A stretch of 64,000 nt of DNA from Solirubrobacteraceae bacterium (lineage in GTDB: Bacteria > Actinomycetota > Thermoleophilia > Solirubrobacterales > Solirubrobacteraceae): the NCBI GenBank assembly GCA_029263125.1, contig JAJCYD010000035.1:1-64000 (forward strand), read 5' to 3'. Both the position numbers and the translations under genes were made by a program. The notes below the pieces were generated by a model that had not been told where the DNA came from, made no database searches, and was given only the letters and a program-made list of their open reading frames with translations. Positions 16,635 through 24,036 of this stretch are shown in pieces. Numbering within the stretch: the first letter of the stretch is position 1; each line of letters starts with the position of its first letter.

Positions 16635-17414
16635 TCACAGACCCGGCGGGTGGCGCACCTCATAGCGCTTTGCCGAGCGCTTCTTGGTCTGCCAGCGCGG
16701 ACCCTTGCCGCCCGTCCCCGACGTGTCCAGGCGCAGCCCGGCGATCACCACGTAGGCGTGGCCGCGATTGGCGTACGTCGTGATCCAGGCACCCTTCCCG
16801 GCCTCGCCGTAGCGCATGAAGCCGCCGGAGGCCAGCGGACTGTCGAGTAGGCCGCCGCCGTGCAGGGCGTAGGAGATGGTGCCCGAGCAGTCATAGGCCG
16901 AGTCTTCGAAGGAGGCGTTGTGACCGCCGCCGTAGCGGTAGGGCTTGGTGACGATCCTGTTGGCGGCGATGATCGCGTCGCGTACCTGGGGCGGCGCAGA
17001 GACCGGCACCAGGGCGATGACCCCGTCGGGCGCCAGCACGGCGTTCGGGGTGTTGGTGAATCCGAGGACCGGCGGGGGCGGCGCCGTGGCCGCGGCGGCG
17101 ATGCGCGCCTGGATGACGCGCTTGCGCAAGCCCCGCGCCTGCAGACGCGACACGCGCCCGTCGACGCGCATCTCGTTGTCGCGCTCGAAACGGCGCACCA
17201 TGCGCGTCGTCTTGCCCCCGTAGGCTCCGTCGACCTTGATCGGGTAGCCGACGACCTTCATCCAGCGCTGCAGCACGCGGACATGGCGGCCGTGGTCGCC
17301 CTCGCGCAGGGCGCGGTCGCCGAACTTGGCACTTGCTGGAACGGCGAACGCGCCGGCCGTGGTGGCCAGTGCGGCGATGACCACGCAGGCGCGCGGCAAG
17401 ACTCGGTAAAGCAA
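16635..17414 (-). CDS. Secreted peptidoglycan-binding / NlpC-P60-like cell-wall hydrolase
   Basis: 259 residues using the TTG at 17414, preceded by GAAAGGA; the frame stays open upstream but there it runs into the riboswitch, so a late start is required. The N-terminus is a signal peptide (ACVVIAALATTAGAFAVPASA). Next is a peptidoglycan-binding domain: LREGDHGRHVRVLQRWMKVVGYPIKVDGAYGGKT. The C-terminal part has RYGGGHNASFEDSAYDCSGTISYAL, where the Cys of Y-D-C-S-G is the NlpC/P60 nucleophile, and RGHAYVVIAG with the likely catalytic His. Expected to cut peptidoglycan outside the cell. Expression is probably controlled by the c-di-AMP riboswitch just upstream. Confidence 0.87.
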   Translation of the reverse strand: MLYRVLPRACVVIAALATTAGAFAVPASAKFGDRALREGDHGRHVRVLQRWMKVVGYPIKVDGAYGGKTTRMVRRFERDNEMRVDGRVSRLQARGLRKRVIQARIAAAATAPPPPVLGFTNTPNAVLAPDGVIALVPVSAPPQVRDAIIAANRIVTKPYRYGGGHNASFEDSAYDCSGTISYALHGGGLLDSPLASGGFMRYGEAGKGAWITTYANRGHAYVVIAGLRLDTSGTGGKGPRWQTKKRSAKRYEVRHPPGL

Positions 17415-17436
17415 CTCGAACGTCCTTTCGTATCCA

Positions 17437-17590
17437 CGTGCCTCCGAGGTAAGCTGACGGGCTCGCGCTGGAACGTGCGCTACGCCGGATAACCGGCGAT
17501 TCGCCCCGTGCGCCGCATGCGACGCGATTGGGTCCCCCGGCCGCCCCCGCATGGCGCGGGCGGTTAAGCAGTCTTCTCAGGACTCCAGAC
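17437..17590 (-). promoter_or_regulatory. c-di-AMP (ydaO/yuaA) riboswitch
   Basis: On the minus strand the conserved blocks of the ydaO-yuaA riboswitch appear in order: CTTAACC (17568-17562), GGGGGACCCAA (17538-17528), GGGGCGAATC (about 17507-17498), GAGCCCGTCAG then CTTACCTCGGAGGC (17464-17442). The 3' end falls about 25 bases before the start codon of the NlpC/P60-like hydrolase. In Actinobacteria this class typically controls cell-wall hydrolases and resuscitation-promoting factors, and c-di-AMP generally turns expression off. The exact 5' limit is approximate. Confidence 0.88.
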
Positions 17591-17690
17591 ACGCCACGGA
17601 CGACGGAGTTTCGGCGCCTCGGCGGGCTTTGGACCGGGGGCTCCCGGCGGGTGGTTCGCCGCGCGTCTGCAGGGGGTATGCAGGCGTTGC

Positions 17691-18704
17691 ATGATCGCGC
17701 TTCCCAGCCCGCGTGGTGAGATCTCCGAGCACCTGCTGTGCGCCCTCACGCAGCCGGTTCATGCGCTGCTCGCGGCTCATGCGAGCTCCCCGCCGGACCC
17801 CCTCAGCGACGAGGATCTGCATCTCGCGCTGTACCTCTGCTACGAGCTGCACTACCGCGGCCTGCCCGGGGTCGCTGACGAGTGGGAATGGGAGCCCAGC
17901 CTGCTGGCGCTGCGCCGTCAGCTGGAGGCGTGCTTTGAGAGCGCGCTGCACGCCGGCGTGCCGCGACCGGCGCTGCCGGCATCCCCAGAGGAGATGGATC
18001 TCGCGCTGCGCGCCGTCGGCGAGGCGGACGACTCACCGTCGCTGTCGCGGCACCTCGAGCGCCAGGCGACGCTGGAGCACGTGCTCGAGTTCGTCGCGCA
18101 TCGGTCCGCCTACCAGCTCAAGGAGGCCGACCCGCACTCGTGGGCGCTGCCGCGGCTTCATGGCCCGCCGAAAGCCGCGCTCGTGCAGATTCAGGCCGAC
18201 GAGTACGGCAACGGCGTCGCAGACCGCATGCACGCCAGCCTCTTCGCCGACACGATGCGCGCACTCGGTCTCGATGCGCGCTACGGCACGTACGTCGATC
18301 GTCTGCCGGGCGCGACGCTGGCGACCGTGAACCTCATGTCGCTGTTCGGCCTGCATCGCCGCTGGCGCGGCGCGATCGTCGGCCATCTCGCGCTCTTCGA
18401 GACGCAGTCGGCGGTCCCCAATCGCCGCTACGCGAACGCGCTTAGGCGCCTCGGATACGACGAACGGGCGACCGCGTTCTTCGACGAGCACGTCATGGCC
18501 GATGCGATTCACGAGTCGATCGCCACCGTCGATCTCGCAGGCGGGCTCGCGCGACAACAACCCGAGCTGACGCGCGACATCCTGTTCGGCGCCGCGGCGC
18601 TCGTCGAGCTCAACGGCCGTCTGGCCCGGCACATCCTCACAGCGTGGGAGCGCGGGGCGACATCGCTGCGCGCGGCGCTGCCCGCGCAGCCGGCCGCGGC
18701 CTGA
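17691..18704 (+). CDS. Iron-containing redox enzyme family (haem-oxygenase-like di-iron) protein
   Basis: 337 residues. The protein is all-helical with the spacing of the haem-oxygenase-like di-iron oxidase family: LALYLCYELHYRGLPGVADEWEWEP, then LVQIQADEYGNG and HVMADAIHESIATVDLAGG, which provide Glu/His candidates for metal binding. Enzymes with this fold include fatty-acid decarboxylases and N-oxygenases; the substrate here is unknown. It ends 9 bases from the end of a convergent CDGSH iron-sulfur protein gene. In other actinobacteria the two families are frequent neighbours or fusions, which supports a redox-partner relationship. Confidence 0.82.
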   Translation: MIALPSPRGEISEHLLCALTQPVHALLAAHASSPPDPLSDEDLHLALYLCYELHYRGLPGVADEWEWEPSLLALRRQLEACFESALHAGVPRPALPASPEEMDLALRAVGEADDSPSLSRHLERQATLEHVLEFVAHRSAYQLKEADPHSWALPRLHGPPKAALVQIQADEYGNGVADRMHASLFADTMRALGLDARYGTYVDRLPGATLATVNLMSLFGLHRRWRGAIVGHLALFETQSAVPNRRYANALRRLGYDERATAFFDEHVMADAIHESIATVDLAGGLARQQPELTRDILFGAAALVELNGRLARHILTAWERGATSLRAALPAQPAAA

Positions 18705-18713
18705 ACGCCGGCG

Positions 18714-18932
18714 TCAGCCGGCTCTCCCGGACTCCGCGGTGCTCGGGGCGCGGAAGCGCACGAGCGCATGCGTTCCGTCGCAGAACGGTCGCATTCTCGA
18801 CTTGCCGCAGCGGCACAGCGCGATCGTCTCGCGTTGGGTCTCGATGCGCCGGCCGTCCTGATCCTCGAGGCGAAAGGGCCCGCGAACGATCAGCGGCCCG
18901 TCGCGGTATGCCGTGATCCGGGCCTCGTCCAT
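18714..18932 (-). CDS. CDGSH iron-sulfur domain protein
   Basis: 72 residues. It contains CRCGKSRMRPFCDGTH, a full CDGSH signature (C-x-C-x2-(S/T)-x3-P-x-C-D-G-(S/T)-x-H), whose three Cys and one His bind a [2Fe-2S] cluster. The N-terminal half (GPLIVRGPFRLEDQDG) is the usual small beta region. No membrane anchor. It is convergent with the di-iron oxidase-like gene, 9 bases apart, and probably supplies electrons or iron to it. Confidence 0.9.
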   Translation of the reverse strand: MDEARITAYRDGPLIVRGPFRLEDQDGRRIETQRETIALCRCGKSRMRPFCDGTHALVRFRAPSTAESGRAG

Positions 18933-18984
18933 GAATGGTGGTCATGCCCTGCCAGCGACCATGACATGCGGCCCCGCGCGGGTT

Positions 18985-19326
18985 TCAGCGGGACCGCGGG
19001 CATCTGCTCGCACGGCCAGAACGCGGTCGTGCGCGCGCAGGGTCCGCGCGTGGACCGCGCGTCGGGGACCGCTCCTCGCGGGCGCGGGCTCGATCCTCGC
19101 TGTAGCCGACACCCAAGAACACGAAGCTGATCGCGAGCGTGCCGCCGACCGCCACGACGCCCCACCCGACGATCGCCGCCGTCCCGCCCGTCGTCGCCGC
19201 CAGGACGATGCCGGCAGCGACGATCACGAGCACGACCGCCGCGCGCGGGAGGGCGAACGCACGCCACCCGGCGCCACCGTCCGGCGCTTCGGACGCGGGC
19301 GCAACCGGGGTGCGACGCCCGTTCAT
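18985..19326 (-). CDS. Small membrane protein
   Basis: 113 residues from the ATG at 19326 (MNGRRTPVAP); the open frame extends upstream, but that part is Arg repeats. Two hydrophobic helices: AAVVLVIVAAGIVLAATTG and GWGVVAVGGTLAISFVFLGVG, followed by YSEDRARARE. The loop S-E-D-R-x-R-A-R-E after the second helix is typical of a family of anonymous actinobacterial membrane proteins. The basic tail after residue 75 may be read-through of a decayed end. Confidence 0.6.
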   Translation of the reverse strand: MNGRRTPVAPASEAPDGGAGWRAFALPRAAVVLVIVAAGIVLAATTGGTAAIVGWGVVAVGGTLAISFVFLGVGYSEDRARAREERSPTRGPRADPARARPRSGRASRCPRSR

Positions 19327-19767
19327 GCCGGCAGTCCCTCGGCGATGCCTCCGACGACGACGAACATCGCCCGACTGTTCTGAATGCTCATCAGTGACCG
19401 GATACCCGCGCATCCCCGCAATTTCACGGACCAGCGCCTGATCGATGTTGCGGGCCTACTCGGCTGGGTACCCGACGATGTGTCGCGGGCGGGCCTTCGA
19501 ACCGTGCGCGGCTCCGACCCTGGGCCTCCACCGCCGCCCGAACCCGCCCCCGGGCCGATCTGACGGCCAGCGTGTCCGGGCACGGGAAGCCGGGACGCTG
19601 ACGCGCCCGCCGCGAGGTTCGAGGACATCTGCGGGCGGTCATCGGCGTGAGCCCGCATTCCCGCCCACGGCTGGAATCTCGCGTCGTGCTCGCGTGCGAG
19701 CAGGCATGCGTGACAGGACCACGGGGTACACGCGCGCAGGCACATCGATCCGAGAATGGAGCTCACC
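19327..19767. other. 441-bp region with a possible gene remnant
   Basis: On the minus strand at about 19450-19380 the text DQALVREIAGMRGYPVTDEH resembles a block of a common anonymous actinobacterial protein (R-G-Y-P-V-x-D), but the frame then runs into Arg repeats. The rest shows no motif on either strand. I call it a remnant at best. Confidence 0.35.
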
Positions 19768-20031
19768 ATGCCCACTGCCAAGCCCGGTCCCAGCGTCAAG
19801 GACGACGAGCTCTACGAGAAGCTGCGAGACGAGGGGGAGAGCAAGGAGAAGTCCGCGCGCATCGCCAACGCCCGTGCGCGCGGATCACAACCCAGCCGAA
19901 AGGGCGGCAAGGCCAGTAGCTACGAGGAGCGCACGGTACGTCAGCTCCGTCAGCGCGCGGCCGAGATCGGAATCGACGGCCGATCGAAGATGGACAAGAA
20001 GGAGCTGATCGACGCCCTGCGCAACCACTGA
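19768..20031 (+). CDS. DUF7218-type small basic protein with Rho-N/SAP-like C-terminus
   Basis: 87 residues from the ATG at 19768, preceded by GGAG at a suitable distance; the ATG at 19756 is in frame but lies upstream of that site. The first half reads KDDELYEKLRDEGESKEKSARIANA, a conserved charged helix pair seen in DUF7218-like proteins. The second half, TVRQLRQRAAEIGIDGRSKMDKKELIDALR, has the pattern of the Rho N-terminal/SAP nucleic-acid-binding helix-extended-helix. Probably a small DNA- or RNA-associated, stress-related protein. Confidence 0.78.
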   Translation: MPTAKPGPSVKDDELYEKLRDEGESKEKSARIANARARGSQPSRKGGKASSYEERTVRQLRQRAAEIGIDGRSKMDKKELIDALRNH

Positions 20032-20192
20032 CCAAGCGTTACCGGGCCCGGGAGGCGGTTACCGGCGCCGAACCGGCGCGCGCCGCCAGCGCTTGGGCGC
20101 TGCGGTTCGCAGCATCGTCGCATCGAGCGCTCGACCCGGTGGACGCTGTCGTGCAGCGGGTTATCGCGAGCGACCGATCGCGCGAGCCACCC

Positions 20193-20305
20193 GTGCACAA
20201 GTGACGGCTGGACACCGCTCATTTCTCGATCCGGCGGTTATGCATCACCTGGATGCACAAGTGCCGGATCGGCTGCGGGCGCCGATCGAGGCGGCAGTTG
20301 TGCAC
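20193..20305 (+). repeat. 113-bp palindromic MITE/REP-like element, family A, copy 2
   Basis: Runs from GTGCACAAGTGAC to GGCAGTTGTGCAC. It is inverted relative to the copy at 16373-16485 and 83% identical to it by hand count (94 of 113). The centre, TGCATCACCTGGATGCA, is identical in both copies, as are the 17 bases at the left end. The right end abuts the truncated 3' part of a DUF1360 gene. Confidence 0.85.
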
Positions 20306-20713
20306 CTGGGTCCGGCGCCAACCGCGACCGCTGCGCGAAGAAGAACACGGCTGTGGCGATGGCCGACGCACCGCAGCGCCTGCGGATCGACACATGGCTG
20401 TGGGCCGCGGCCTCGTCCACCTCGCCGGGTCCGGCGTCGCCCTCGAGCTGGTGAAGGGGGCGCGCACCGCGCTGGTGACCCTGTCCTTGGCGATGAGGCG
20501 CGAGACCTTGTGCGTCGCGATCGTCGTCAGCGCGAGGTCCGAGGCCGAGACGGACGCCGGCAGCTCGCGATCGGAGCGGCGCAGCCAGGTCGAGAACGCG
20601 CCGAACAGACCGAGGAACGTCGTCGTCAGCGCCAGGTAGCCCTGCAGCGGGCGTTCCTGGTCGGGGGAGTGTCCGGCGAATGGTGCTGCGTGCTGCAGTG
20701 GTCGATCGAGCAT
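20306..20713 (-). pseudogene. DUF1360 family membrane protein, frameshifted and truncated
   Basis: From the ATG at 20713 the frame gives LQGYLALTTTFLGLFGAFSTW (membrane helix) and SASDLALTTIATHKVSRLIA, then KDRVTSAVRAPFT, the DUF1360 signature. After this (about 20450) the family text continues only in another frame, as LEGDAGPGEVDEA, which is consistent with loss of one base. The expected C-P-x-C block is missing, and the remaining helix (ASAIATAVFFFAQRSRLAP) stops where the palindromic element begins at 20305. I regard the gene as inactivated. Confidence 0.75.
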
Positions 20714-20783
20714 GCGTGACGGATGCCCAGCCGCGCGCCTGATCGATCGCCGGATCGCCACACGAGCTCGCCGGGGCGCACGT

Positions 20784-21818
20784 TCAGGCGGACGCGGACA
20801 GCTCGCGCTCCATCTCCGGCGCGTACTCGCCCCGGCGGGCGGCCCCGGTGCAGCGCGCCCTGTGGTGGTACTGCTTCTGGGCTGCGGCCACCTGCCCGGG
20901 CTCACCGCGCCAGGTCTCAAGCGCCGCTGCCTGCAGTCCGCGGCCGTAGGAGAAGCTCACCTCCCAGGGCTGGGGTCCCATCCGGTTCATGAGATTCAGG
21001 CGATTGGTGGCGTCCTCGTCGCTTTGGCCTCCGGAGAGGAAGACGATGCCCGGGACCGCGCCCGGCACGTGGCGGCGCAGCGTGTGCAGCGTGCGCTCGG
21101 CGACCTCCTCGTCGCCGGGCTGCGACGAGCACCCGTAGCCGGCAAGCACCATGTTCGGCTTCAGCAGGATGCCCTCCAGCAGCACGCGCTGGTGGTGCAG
21201 CTGATCGAAGACGGCGTGCAGGACGGCCGAGGTGACCTCCTCGGAGCGATCGATCGTGTGGTCGCCGTCCATGATGACCTCGGGCTCGACGATCGGGACG
21301 ATGCGAGCCTCCTGACACAGCGCGGCGTAGCGGGCCAGCGCGTGGGCGTTGACGCCGATGGCGTAGGGGCTCGGGCGTTCGCCATCCAGCTCGATGACCG
21401 CGCGCCACTTCGCAAAGCGCGCGCCGCCGTCGTAGTACTCGGCGAGGCGCTCGCGCAGGCCGTCGAGGCCCTCGGTGATCTTCTCGCCGTCCGCGCCGGC
21501 CAGGGGCTTTGCGCCCGTGTCGACCTTGATGCCGGGCACGATCCCCAGGTCGCCCAGCAGGCTCGGGAAGGGCGTGCCGTCAGCGGTGCTCTGGCCGAAG
21601 GTCTCGTCGTAGAGGATGACGCCGCTGATGTGCTCGGCGGCCCCGTCGGTCGTGAACAGCAGCTCGCGTAGGGCGCGTCGCTGCTCCTCGCTCTGCTCCA
21701 CGCCGGCGGCCTTCAGGCGCTTGTTCATCGTTCCGTTGCTCTCGTCGGCGGCGAGAATGCCCTTGCCCTTGGCCACGAGCTCGGAGGCGGTCTTTCGCAG
21801 TTCGTCTGAGGAGTCCAT
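20784..21818 (-). CDS. Fructose-bisphosphate aldolase, class I
   Basis: 344 residues from the ATG at 21818 (MDSSDELRKTASEL). Class I aldolase features: GKGILAADESNGTMNKRL near the N-terminus, GVILYDETFGQ, the KWRAVIEL segment with the active-site Lys, IVEPEVIMDGDH, and LLEGILLKPNMVLAG with the Schiff-base Lys. FLSGGQSDEDATNRLN and SFSYGRGLQ are the phosphate-binding regions. The enzyme interconverts fructose 1,6-bisphosphate with the two triose phosphates in glycolysis and gluconeogenesis. Length and motifs are normal. It is a single-gene unit flanked by decayed genes. Confidence 0.95.
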   Translation of the reverse strand: MDSSDELRKTASELVAKGKGILAADESNGTMNKRLKAAGVEQSEEQRRALRELLFTTDGAAEHISGVILYDETFGQSTADGTPFPSLLGDLGIVPGIKVDTGAKPLAGADGEKITEGLDGLRERLAEYYDGGARFAKWRAVIELDGERPSPYAIGVNAHALARYAALCQEARIVPIVEPEVIMDGDHTIDRSEEVTSAVLHAVFDQLHHQRVLLEGILLKPNMVLAGYGCSSQPGDEEVAERTLHTLRRHVPGAVPGIVFLSGGQSDEDATNRLNLMNRMGPQPWEVSFSYGRGLQAAALETWRGEPGQVAAAQKQYHHRARCTGAARRGEYAPEMERELSASA

Positions 21819-21878
21819 TCCACACGGATTCCTCGTCGCCGACGAGAGCAAACATGGATCGTGGCGCGCCTGGCCTCC

Positions 21879-22052
21879 TTACGTATGAGATCGCGTGTCA
21901 TTGCCCTTCGCGCTGAGCATCCACGAGGCGGGCCTCACGCCGGTCTCCTGCTGATATCGCGGGCCGTTGGACAGGCCCCAGCGCCGATACGCCAGCGGAG
22001 CGAAGTACAGCGCGGTGACCGGCCAGACGGCCTTCATGACACCCGCGAGCAC
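21879..22052 (-). pseudogene. Fragment resembling the middle of a DUF4396 membrane protein
   Basis: A 57-codon frame from a GTG at 22052 reads VLAGVMKAVWPVTALYFAPLAYRRWG. In DUF4396 proteins a V-M-x-x-V-W-P-(I/V)-T-A-L-Y helix precedes the domain containing THCGAGCTLGD. That domain is absent here, so only a remnant is left. Low certainty. Confidence 0.4.
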
Positions 22053-22251
22053 GGTCGGTCGGACGTCACAAGATCGCCCCCAGAGCAGTCCGGCGATGGT
22101 ACCTGGGCGCCCGTGAGGCCTTGCTGCGCGAAACGCGGCAGGTGGCGGTCGTCGTCGCCGCGAGCACCGTCTTCCGGTGACCGCGTCGTGGACGCGCAGA
22201 GGCTGACGGTGCTCAGGTTTTGAACGGGTCGGCCACGCGCCCGGTGCGCAC

Positions 22252-22395
22252 TCAGCGCCCGATGAGACGGCCGATCGCCAGTCCGACGACGACGACCACG
22301 GCGGCGATTACCAGAAGCGTCCATAGCGCCGCCTTGAGCAAGCTCCCAAGACCGATGATCGCAATCAGCGCCACGATGAGGATCAGCCAGAGCAC
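22252..22395 (-). CDS. Micro-protein, 47-residue hydrophobic membrane protein
   Basis: From a GTG at 22395 the minus strand reads VLWLILIVALIAIIGLGSLLKAALWTLLVIAAV and ends IGRLIGR before the TGA at 22254-22252; the sequence is quoted in two parts here only for length, first VLWLILIVALIAIIGLGSLL and then KAALWTLLVIAAV. It is two hydrophobic helices with a single Lys between them. Similar tiny proteins (x-L-x-E/K-A-A-L-W-T-L-L) are frequent in actinobacterial genomes, function unknown. Confidence 0.6.
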   Translation of the reverse strand: MLWLILIVALIAIIGLGSLLKAALWTLLVIAAVVVVVGLAIGRLIGR

Positions 22396-22945
22396 GACAT
22401 GAACGTGCCCGATGGCGGCCTGTCGGAAACCAAGGCTCGGTGGCGATCGTGGCGGCCCATCCTTCGCGAGGGCCCGCGTCGATGGTCACGGGGGTCATGT
22501 GGACTGCGAGATCGCCCCGCGCCCCAGCGGATGCAACGACCCGGCGCTCGTCAGCAACCGCGTCAGCGCGGTGCTCCATGGCGAGGGCGTTCCACGCGTG
22601 CTGCGCGGCCGACCTCGACGGCCGCACGCAGCTCCGCGCGGAAGCGGCCGGGACCCCAGAAGCGCGCGCACACGAGCCGCGCCAGCCGCTCGCGCTGCCA
22701 TGCTCGTGCAGGGTGCGCTCGATGACTTCGACCTCACGCTGGAAGGCTTGCTGCGCCTCGACATGCGCCCAGTCGAGGCGGCTCAGCATGCCGCCGGCGT
22801 AGCGCCCGGAGCCCGGCCCAGGCCGGAATCGAGCCGCGATGCGTCGCGCCGCACTTGACGCCGAGGAAGAGCTCGGCAACCCCGCCGATCGCCATGACGA
22901 CCGCGGCGGCACGCCACGACTGGGGCGTCCGGGTAGTTCGCTGGG
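22396..22945. other. 550-bp region with decayed sequence
   Basis: Next to the IS630 remnant the minus strand begins a frame at 22951 (MTQRTTRTPQSWRAAAVVMA, then IGGVAELFLGVK) that looks like the last helix of a membrane transporter, then loses coding character near 22850. No intact gene is seen on either strand. Confidence 0.4.
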
Positions 22946-23192
22946 TCATGCTTCGAGCACCTTGCCGGCGTACGTCCACTTGAACGGTTCCGCGGTCTGG
23001 TTGTAGGTCTCGATGAAGGCGAGCATCTGTTCGGCGAGGTCGGTTTCGCTGGTGAACGTGCCGTGTTTGAGCCGTCTGCTGGCCGTCGATCACGGGTGGG
23101 TCTGTGTCGAGATGGTCAAGACAGCGGATCAGGTCCCACCGGTTGCGCGTCTTAGACGTCATCCCGAGCACCTGCCCGTAATGAACCTTCAA
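22946..23192 (-). pseudogene. IS630-family transposase remnant
   Basis: The upstream part (about 23170-23095) reads LGMTSKTRNRWDLIRCLDHLD, and the downstream part (about 23080-22946) reads LKHGTFTSETDLAEQMLAFI, then ETYNQTAEPFKWTYAGKVLEA and a stop. Both are characteristic of IS630-type transposases (the second is their C-terminus). The catalytic segment that should lie between them, with the DDE Asp and Glu, is missing, and the two parts are in different frames. A dead, internally deleted copy. Confidence 0.78.
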
Positions 23193-23449
23193 GCCGCCGA
23201 ACAGGGCACTGCGTGCGTTGCGCGTGTACTCGTGCTCGCGCCGGGCCGGCCGGGTCTACGCCGAGAAGCCGAAGGCGTACGTCCGCCGTCTGTCGGCCTA
23301 CGTTCATGCGGCCCGCTCGGGCAACTCCGCGTGAACTGTATCCGCTGGTTCCCGCACGGCTCGGCGCAGAACGAAACCCGTCGCTTCGGCGGCGTTGCCG
23401 GGTAGGAACGTCCCTCACCGATCCACACCCCGCCACGAGGAGCTGACGC

Positions 23450-23770
23450 ATGGGCTTTGACCAGTACCACGAGCCGCCGGAGGAGATGAGCGCCGAGGCG
23501 CGCACGTTCGCTCGCATGATCGCGTCGCTGACCGAGGAGGCCGAGGCGATCGGCTGGTACCACCAGCGGATCTCCCTGGAAGCCGACGACGAAGCGCGCG
23601 CGATCATGCAGAACGCCGAGCAGGAGGAGTACAAGCACTTCGCGATGGACCTCGAGTTCCTCCTGCGGCGCACGCCGAAGTGGCGCGCGGCGATGCAGGA
23701 GGTGCTGTTCACCGAGGGCGACATCGTCGAGGCGGGCGAGGAGGCCGAGGAGGCCGCCGAGGACGCCTGA
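23450..23770 (+). CDS. Encapsulated-ferritin-like (EncFtn family) protein
   Basis: 106 residues with a good ribosome-binding site (GAGGAG) before the ATG at 23450. The layout matches EncFtn proteins: HEPPEEMSAEARTF, then TEEAEAIGWYHQR and NAEQEEYKHFAMDLEFLLRR, and FTEGDI after the second helix. The ferroxidase residues of the family, two Glu and one His, align here as Glu32, Glu60 and His63. Such proteins oxidise and deliver iron inside encapsulin nanocompartments. The C-terminus is a run of Glu/Ala with no recognisable encapsulin-loading peptide, and no encapsulin shell gene is in the window. Ends at a strong hairpin. Confidence 0.82.
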   Translation: MGFDQYHEPPEEMSAEARTFARMIASLTEEAEAIGWYHQRISLEADDEARAIMQNAEQEEYKHFAMDLEFLLRRTPKWRAAMQEVLFTEGDIVEAGEEAEEAAEDA

Positions 23771-23775
23771 TCCTC

Positions 23776-23820
23776 GCGCGCCGCCGGGCGGGGCGAGAAC
23801 CGCCCCGTCTCGCGGCGCGC
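23776..23820 (+). terminator. Nested hairpin after the EncFtn-like gene
   Basis: GCGCGCCGC (23776-23784) pairs with GCGGCGCGC (23812-23820), and inside it CGGGGCG (23789-23795) pairs with CGCCCCG (23801-23807) around an AGAAC loop. No T-tract follows, but it begins 5 bases after the stop codon. Confidence 0.65.
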
Positions 23821-24036
23821 GTGGCGGTGACCCGGGCGACGACCTGCGACGACCTGCTCGCACGGGGACGTCGACTTCAAGTCGCGGTCGCGCTCGTCGG
23901 CGCCCTGCTGCTGACACTGCTGGTCACGAGCGGCCGGGCCCTCAGCTGTTTGAGATCATCTCCTACGTCATCTTCGACCTCGATCCTGGCGCACCGGCTC
24001 ACCGATACGCTCGGCGCGCGCTGGGTGGAGCGCAAG

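Noticed and set aside
23213-23446. Plus-strand ORF before the EncFtn-like gene
   Set aside because: Text is Arg/Pro-rich and has no motif; an adjacent frame reads VYAEKPKAYVRRLSAYVHAA, which may be a fragment, but it has no start and I could not assign it.
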